Source: Geminicoccaceae bacterium (GTDB lineage Bacteria > Pseudomonadota > Alphaproteobacteria > Geminicoccales > Geminicoccaceae). From it: DNA of 64,000 nucleotides. Each line of letters starts with the position of its first letter. The first letter of the stretch is position 1. Location of the stretch: NCBI GenBank assembly GCA_020638495.1, contig JACKIN010000014.1:1-64000 (forward strand), read 5' to 3'. The position numbers and the translations under genes were made by a program. Shown here piece by piece: positions 60,455 through 64,000 of the stretch. The notes below the pieces were generated by a model. The model worked only from the letters and a program-made list of their open reading frames with translations. It was not told the DNA's origin and did not search any database.

Positions 60455-60892
60455 ATGCGCCTCGCGACTTCGACCGATTTCGGCTTGCGGGTCCTGATGC
60501 GCCTCGCCGCCGCGCCGGGTGCCGCCCTTTCGACCGGGCGGATCGCCGATGAGCTCCAGGTCTCGGCGCATCATCTGGCCAAGGTGGTGCGGGCTCTCGG
60601 CCGCGGCAGCTTCGTCGGCAGCCAGCGCGGCCGCCATGGCGGGCTGCAGCTGGCGCGGCCGGCGGAGGCGATCACGGTTGGCGAGGTGGTGCGCCATCTC
60701 GAGCAGCGCTTCGCGATGGTCGAGTGCTTTCGCGCCGATGGCGGCCATTGCGTGCTTGCGCCGAGCTGCCGTCTGAAGCCGCAGCTCGCCCTGGCCCGCG
60801 AGGCCTTCATGCAAGCGCTGGATCAGACGACCATCGCCGACTGCGCCTGGCCGGGCGCCGGATTGCCGATCGGTGCCGCCTCGGCGCATTGA
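60455..60892 (+). CDS. nsrR: NsrR-type Rrf2 family nitric oxide sensor
   Basis: 145-residue Rrf2 regulator: winged helix with STGRIADELQVSAHHLAKVV, wing GRHGGLQLARP, and cluster-binding cysteines Cys91, Cys99 and Cys105 in ECFRADGGHC-VLAPSC. NsrR carries an Fe-S cluster that NO destroys, lifting repression of NO-defence genes. The divergent ric gene and the inverted repeats between them support this identity over other Rrf2 members. Confidence 0.92.
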   Translation: MRLATSTDFGLRVLMRLAAAPGAALSTGRIADELQVSAHHLAKVVRALGRGSFVGSQRGRHGGLQLARPAEAITVGEVVRHLEQRFAMVECFRADGGHCVLAPSCRLKPQLALAREAFMQALDQTTIADCAWPGAGLPIGAASAH

Positions 60893-60914
60893 CCAGGACA
60901 AGTGGAGTGGAAAG

Positions 60915-61202
60915 ATGACTGAAATCGAATATGACGACGAAACGATCCAGATCGACGCGGAGGTGCTGGCCGGCGCCTTGCGAATCGACACGGACGAGCT
61001 CCTGCGGCGGATGCGCGAGGGCACGGTCACGAGCCGGCTCGAGCGCGGCGAGGGCGAGGACGCGGGGCGGATCAGGCTGACCTTCTTCTCGGGCAGCCGC
61101 CGGGTGCGCATGGTCGCCGACGAAAGCGGGAAGATCCTCACATGCGGCGCGGTCGACTATGGCGAGCGGCCGCTGCCGGCGAGGTTGCGCAGGGCCGGCT
61201 GA
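60915..61202 (+). CDS. DUF6522 family protein
   Basis: 95-residue acidic protein: helical first half (VLAGALRIDTDELLRRMREG), then TSRLERGEGEDAGRIRLTFFSGSRRVRMV, the DUF6522 pattern. Function unknown. It lies 22 bases after nsrR and probably shares its transcript; relatives are often near denitrification or NO-response genes, which agrees with the context. Confidence 0.8.
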   Translation: MTEIEYDDETIQIDAEVLAGALRIDTDELLRRMREGTVTSRLERGEGEDAGRIRLTFFSGSRRVRMVADESGKILTCGAVDYGERPLPARLRRAG

Positions 61203-61248
61203 TGCGGGCCGGTCCCGGCATTACGTGAATCGACGGAGGACGCCCGGC

Positions 61249-61689
61249 ATGCTGGTCGAGAAGCTGCTGCCAAGGACGCGCAAGCGGATGCAGTGCATCG
61301 AGTTGGGCGCCGCCCTGCTGCAGGCGGCGCGTCTCCTGGACGACGGTCAGGACATGCTTCTGGTCCGCGATGAGGAGGGCCGGCTCGCCGGTATTCTGAC
61401 CAAGACGGACGTGGTGCGACAGATCGGACGCTGCGCCGGGGCGAGCTGCACCGCCCCGGTCGCCCAGGCGATGACGCGGGATGTCGTCAGCGTGCGGCCG
61501 GACGGCTGGCTGCAGGAGGCCTGGGAGGCCATGAAGGAACGGGGCTTCAAGAACCTCCCGATCACCGACGACGCGGGCCGCCCGCTGGGCGTGCTGAACG
61601 CGCGCGAGGCGCTGCAGGCCCTCCTGGACGAGACCCGGCACGAGGAGGAGCTGCTGCGGGACTATGTCATGAACGTGGGCTTCCATTGA
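61249..61689 (+). CDS. Protein with two CBS domains
   Basis: 146-residue protein made of a CBS pair: first unit MLLVRDEEGRLAGILTKTDVV, second DVVSVRPDGWLQEAWEAMKERGFKNLPITDDAGRPLGVL. CBS pairs bind adenine nucleotides and act as energy or redox sensors. Two cysteines (GRCAGASC) lie between the units. The ATG at 61249 has CGGAGG upstream. It follows the nsrR-DUF6522 pair and may belong to the same operon. Confidence 0.85.
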   Translation: MLVEKLLPRTRKRMQCIELGAALLQAARLLDDGQDMLLVRDEEGRLAGILTKTDVVRQIGRCAGASCTAPVAQAMTRDVVSVRPDGWLQEAWEAMKERGFKNLPITDDAGRPLGVLNAREALQALLDETRHEEELLRDYVMNVGFH

Positions 61690-61794
61690 GCTTCGGCCGA
61701 GGGTAACGACCGTGAGCGGCCCGCGTTCCCACCAACACCGGGCCCTTCGCCCGCCCCCCTTAGCACCACCGCACAGAACGGGAGCCTCCCCCCG

Positions 61795-63753
61795 ATGCCG
61801 GTCGAGCCGACCTATCCAGGCGCCCATATCGAGGAGATTCCGAGCGGCGTGCGGACCATCACCGGCGTCGCCACCTCGGTCGCGGCCTTCGTCGACCGCT
61901 TCGCGCGCGGGCCTCTGGGCAAGCCCGTGCGGCTCGTCGGCGTGGCCGACCTGGAACGCGAGCTCGGCGGGCTGAGCCCGACCAGCGAGGCCAGCTACGC
62001 GATCCAGCAGTTCTTCATCAATGGCGGCAGCGAATGCTGGGCCGTGCGGGTCGCCGACACCACCTCGTCGACCGCCCCGGCGACCGCCGCCAGCGCCACG
62101 CTCCGGGCCCAGCCCGGCGCCGGCGCCACCGTCTTCACGGTCAGCGCCGGGCGCCGGGTCGACGAGGCCTCCGTCGCCGATCCGGGCATCTGGGGCAACG
62201 ATCTCTTCCTCGAGATCGACCACGACACCGCCGACCCGACGACGACCTTCAACCTGACCGTGAGCGAGATCGTCACCCGGAACGGCCGTCGCGTCACGAA
62301 GCGCAGCGAGAGCCATCGCAACCTCGTCCTGAAGACGAGCGGCCCCGGCAATGCCGTCGAGACCCTGAACGCCGCCTCGTCGATGATCCAGCTGACCCCC
62401 GCGGCCGGCTTCCCGGGACACCTGCCGGCCGCCACGGGGACCATGGGTGTGGCGATCGCGGCCGGGGCCAGGATTCCGGCCACGCCGGTGGCGCTCACGG
62501 TCGATGCCGGCAGCGGTGCGCGGATCGTCTCGGTGGCGCATTCACTGGGCGCCACGTCCGAGGACCACGCCGCCTTCCGCCCGCTGCTGGAGGCCGCGAT
62601 CCGTGCGGCCGCCAGCGCCGCCACCACCGACGACGAGCGATCGCTGATCGAGGGGGCCGTGGTCCGGCTGATCGGCGAGGGCACGGCGGCCAGCCCCCAC
62701 CGCTACCAGATCCTGGCGGGCCGTGGCGGCAGCGGCTTCAGCGGCACCGAGAAGCTGACCATGGCCGGCGCCGGTGCGGCGGCGCTCGGCCTCGATGCCG
62801 CGCCCAACGTGCAGCAGATCCGGCTCACGGGCGGCAAGGACGGCGGTGCGCCCGGACTCGCCCACGTGGTCGGCGTCGAGGCCGACAAGAGCGGCATCTA
62901 CGCGCTCGAGGACGTCGACCTCTTCAACGTTCTCTGCCTGCCGGCAGCGCCCCTGCTGCCGACCAGCGACATGCAGACGCTCTACATGAGCGCGTCGAGC
63001 TATTGCGAGCGGCGCCGCGCTTTCCTGATCGTCGACATCCCGCCCGACATCGACTCGGACACCAAGATGCGGACCTGGATGGGCGCCAACGACAAGCTGC
63101 GCCACCGCAATGCCGCGGTGTACTTCCCGCGCACCCGGATCAGCGACCCGCTCGACGACGGCCGGGCGCGCAGCATCGGCGCCAGCGGCACCATCGCCGG
63201 GCTCTATGCCCGCACCGACGCCAATCGCGGGGTGTGGAAGGCGCCCGCCGGCACCGACACCCGGCTGCGCAACGTGCTCGAGCTCGACTACGAGCTGACC
63301 GATCCGCAGAACGGTGCCCTCAACCTGCTCGGCGTGAACTGCCTGCGCAGCTTTCCGGTCCACAGCAACATCTGCTGGGGGGCGCGGACTCTGGACGGCG
63401 CCGACGCCCGGGTCAGCGAATGGAAATACATTCCCGTCCGCCGGCTCGCGCTGTTCCTCGAGGAGAGCCTCCACCGCGGCACGAAGTGGGTCGTCTTCGA
63501 GCCCAATGACGAGCCGCTCTGGGCGCAGATCCGCCTCGCTGTCGGCGCCTTCATGCACACGCTCTTCCGCCAGGGTGCCTTCCAGGGGACGACCCCGCGC
63601 GACGCCTATCTCGTCAAGTGCGACCGCGAGACGACGACGCAGAACGACATCGACAACGGGATCGTCAACATCCTCGTCGGCTTCGCGCCGCTCAAGCCGG
63701 CCGAGTTCGTGATCATCAGGATCCAGCAGATCGCCGGCGACATCACGGGATGA
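61795..63753 (+). CDS. Contractile tail sheath protein (phage tail / eCIS type)
   Basis: 652-residue tail sheath protein. The N-terminus PTYPGAHIEEIPSGVRTITGVATSVAAFVDRF is characteristic of sheaths of extracellular contractile injection systems and related phage tails. The C-terminal sheath domain reads VNCLRSFPVHSNICWGARTLDG, then SEWKYIPVRRLALFLEESL and VFEPNDEPLWAQIR, ending with VGFAPLKPAEFVIIRIQQ. The middle (~100-330) is a less conserved surface domain. No tube, baseplate, spike or ATPase gene is adjacent; the next frame is broken. Codon use matches the genome. Confidence 0.9.
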   Translation: MPVEPTYPGAHIEEIPSGVRTITGVATSVAAFVDRFARGPLGKPVRLVGVADLERELGGLSPTSEASYAIQQFFINGGSECWAVRVADTTSSTAPATAASATLRAQPGAGATVFTVSAGRRVDEASVADPGIWGNDLFLEIDHDTADPTTTFNLTVSEIVTRNGRRVTKRSESHRNLVLKTSGPGNAVETLNAASSMIQLTPAAGFPGHLPAATGTMGVAIAAGARIPATPVALTVDAGSGARIVSVAHSLGATSEDHAAFRPLLEAAIRAAASAATTDDERSLIEGAVVRLIGEGTAASPHRYQILAGRGGSGFSGTEKLTMAGAGAAALGLDAAPNVQQIRLTGGKDGGAPGLAHVVGVEADKSGIYALEDVDLFNVLCLPAAPLLPTSDMQTLYMSASSYCERRRAFLIVDIPPDIDSDTKMRTWMGANDKLRHRNAAVYFPRTRISDPLDDGRARSIGASGTIAGLYARTDANRGVWKAPAGTDTRLRNVLELDYELTDPQNGALNLLGVNCLRSFPVHSNICWGARTLDGADARVSEWKYIPVRRLALFLEESLHRGTKWVVFEPNDEPLWAQIRLAVGAFMHTLFRQGAFQGTTPRDAYLVKCDRETTTQNDIDNGIVNILVGFAPLKPAEFVIIRIQQIAGDITG

Positions 63754-63942
63754 GGGAGCATGTCGTCACCGAGATCAACGGCTGACCGAGCCCGAGGGCG
63801 ACGCGCTGGCATCGCTGCTCGCGCCCGGCTTCGATCCCGACACCTGCACGCAGAACCAGGGCAGCCATTGCATCCTGCCGCGAGGCTCGTCGACCGCGAC
63901 AACCTCGTCGAGTTCCCGAGCGAGCTCTGCCCGCGCGGGTGA
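63750..63942 (+). pseudogene. Frame-hopping remnant after the sheath gene
   Basis: An ATG at 63750 overlaps the sheath stop (ATGA) and reads MREHVVTEING before a stop at 63785. From 63782 a second frame reads LTEPEGDALASLLAPGFDPDTC with gene-like third positions. From ~63885 a third frame reads LVDRDNLVEFPSELCPRG to a stop at 63942. All three pieces have coding composition, so they look like one gene that lost internal blocks. The product is not recognised. Confidence 0.45.
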
Positions 63943-63955
63943 ACGGCGACGGAGG

Positions 63956-64000
63956 TCAGTCGATGTCGCGGGCGAGGTGGAAGACGCAGTCGCCGCGCTC
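63956..64000 (-). CDS. 3' end of a minus-strand gene cut by the window edge
   Basis: The last 45 bases read on the minus strand as ERGDCVFHLARDID followed by TGA, with GC-rich third positions. Only 14 codons are visible, so the product cannot be named and the call rests on composition alone. Confidence 0.3.
   Translation of the reverse strand, partial: ERGDCVFHLARDID

Noticed and set aside
1..64000. CRISPR arrays, rRNA genes and intact insertion sequences
   Set aside because: No regularly spaced direct repeats, no rRNA-like conserved blocks and no transposase or terminal inverted repeat pair were seen.

Overview
The window is high-GC DNA (about 70% by eye) from an alphaproteobacterium. The gene order aminotransferase-hom-glpX-recJ, the purE-purK-ydcH set and the csrA/flgBC-fliEQR-flhB flagellar block all suggest the Rhodospirillales/Geminicoccales side of the class. 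This placement is inference from gene content. The first ~480 bases are clearly lower in GC and carry a truncated Fic/Doc-like gene, so the left edge may border an acquired segment.

Layout. 0.5-7.8 kb: two divergent operons, an aldo/keto reductase with tctB, tctC and a ComA-like (phosphosulfolactate synthase family) gene on the minus strand, and a DUF3604 protein with tctA on the plus strand. Together they make one complete tripartite tricarboxylate transporter (TTT) system. 7.9-14.4 kb: a NavAb-type sodium channel, a PPC-domain protein, thiopurine methyltransferase, a MarR regulator with a four-Cys tail that shares an upstream motif with a secreted protein gene, a GMC oxidoreductase, and three decayed genes (serine hydrolase, redoxin, SDR). 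14.5-21.2 kb: coxMSLDEF, a form I aerobic CO dehydrogenase with its maturation genes, followed by tRNA-Glu.

21.4-40.2 kb: mostly housekeeping and carbon storage. It holds recJ, glpX, hom, an aminotransferase, an OmpA-like lipoprotein, PHA synthase, manC, a GGDEF protein, an acyl-CoA ligase with an FAH-family hydrolase, two YdcH-like genes around glk, and purEK. 40.2-47 kb: csrA divergent from flgBC-fliEQR-flhB, then a LapG-like protease and a PAS/degenerate HD-GYP sensor. 47.4-50.9 kb: fabI, ackA and ppk2.

51.2-59.2 kb: a candidate structured RNA with a strong terminator, an aldolase-like gene, an FGGY sugar kinase, a bacterioferritin lacking the heme-ligand Met, and a complete sugar ABC importer (SBP, ATPase, two permeases). 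59.3-61.7 kb: a nitric oxide/peroxide module with a tyrosine-coordinated heme protein, Ric/YtfE, divergent NsrR, DUF6522 and a CBS protein. 61.8-64 kb: a contractile-injection-type tail sheath without visible partners, a frame-hopping remnant, and the tail of a minus-strand gene.

The main themes are CO oxidation, uptake of organic acids and sugars, PHA storage and NO stress. No CRISPR array, rRNA operon or intact insertion sequence was seen. The most unusual items are the structured RNA at 51.2 kb, the motif overlapping the ribosome binding sites of the MarR pair, the ComA/DUF3604/TTT locus, the solitary sheath, and four genes that decayed by internal deletion.
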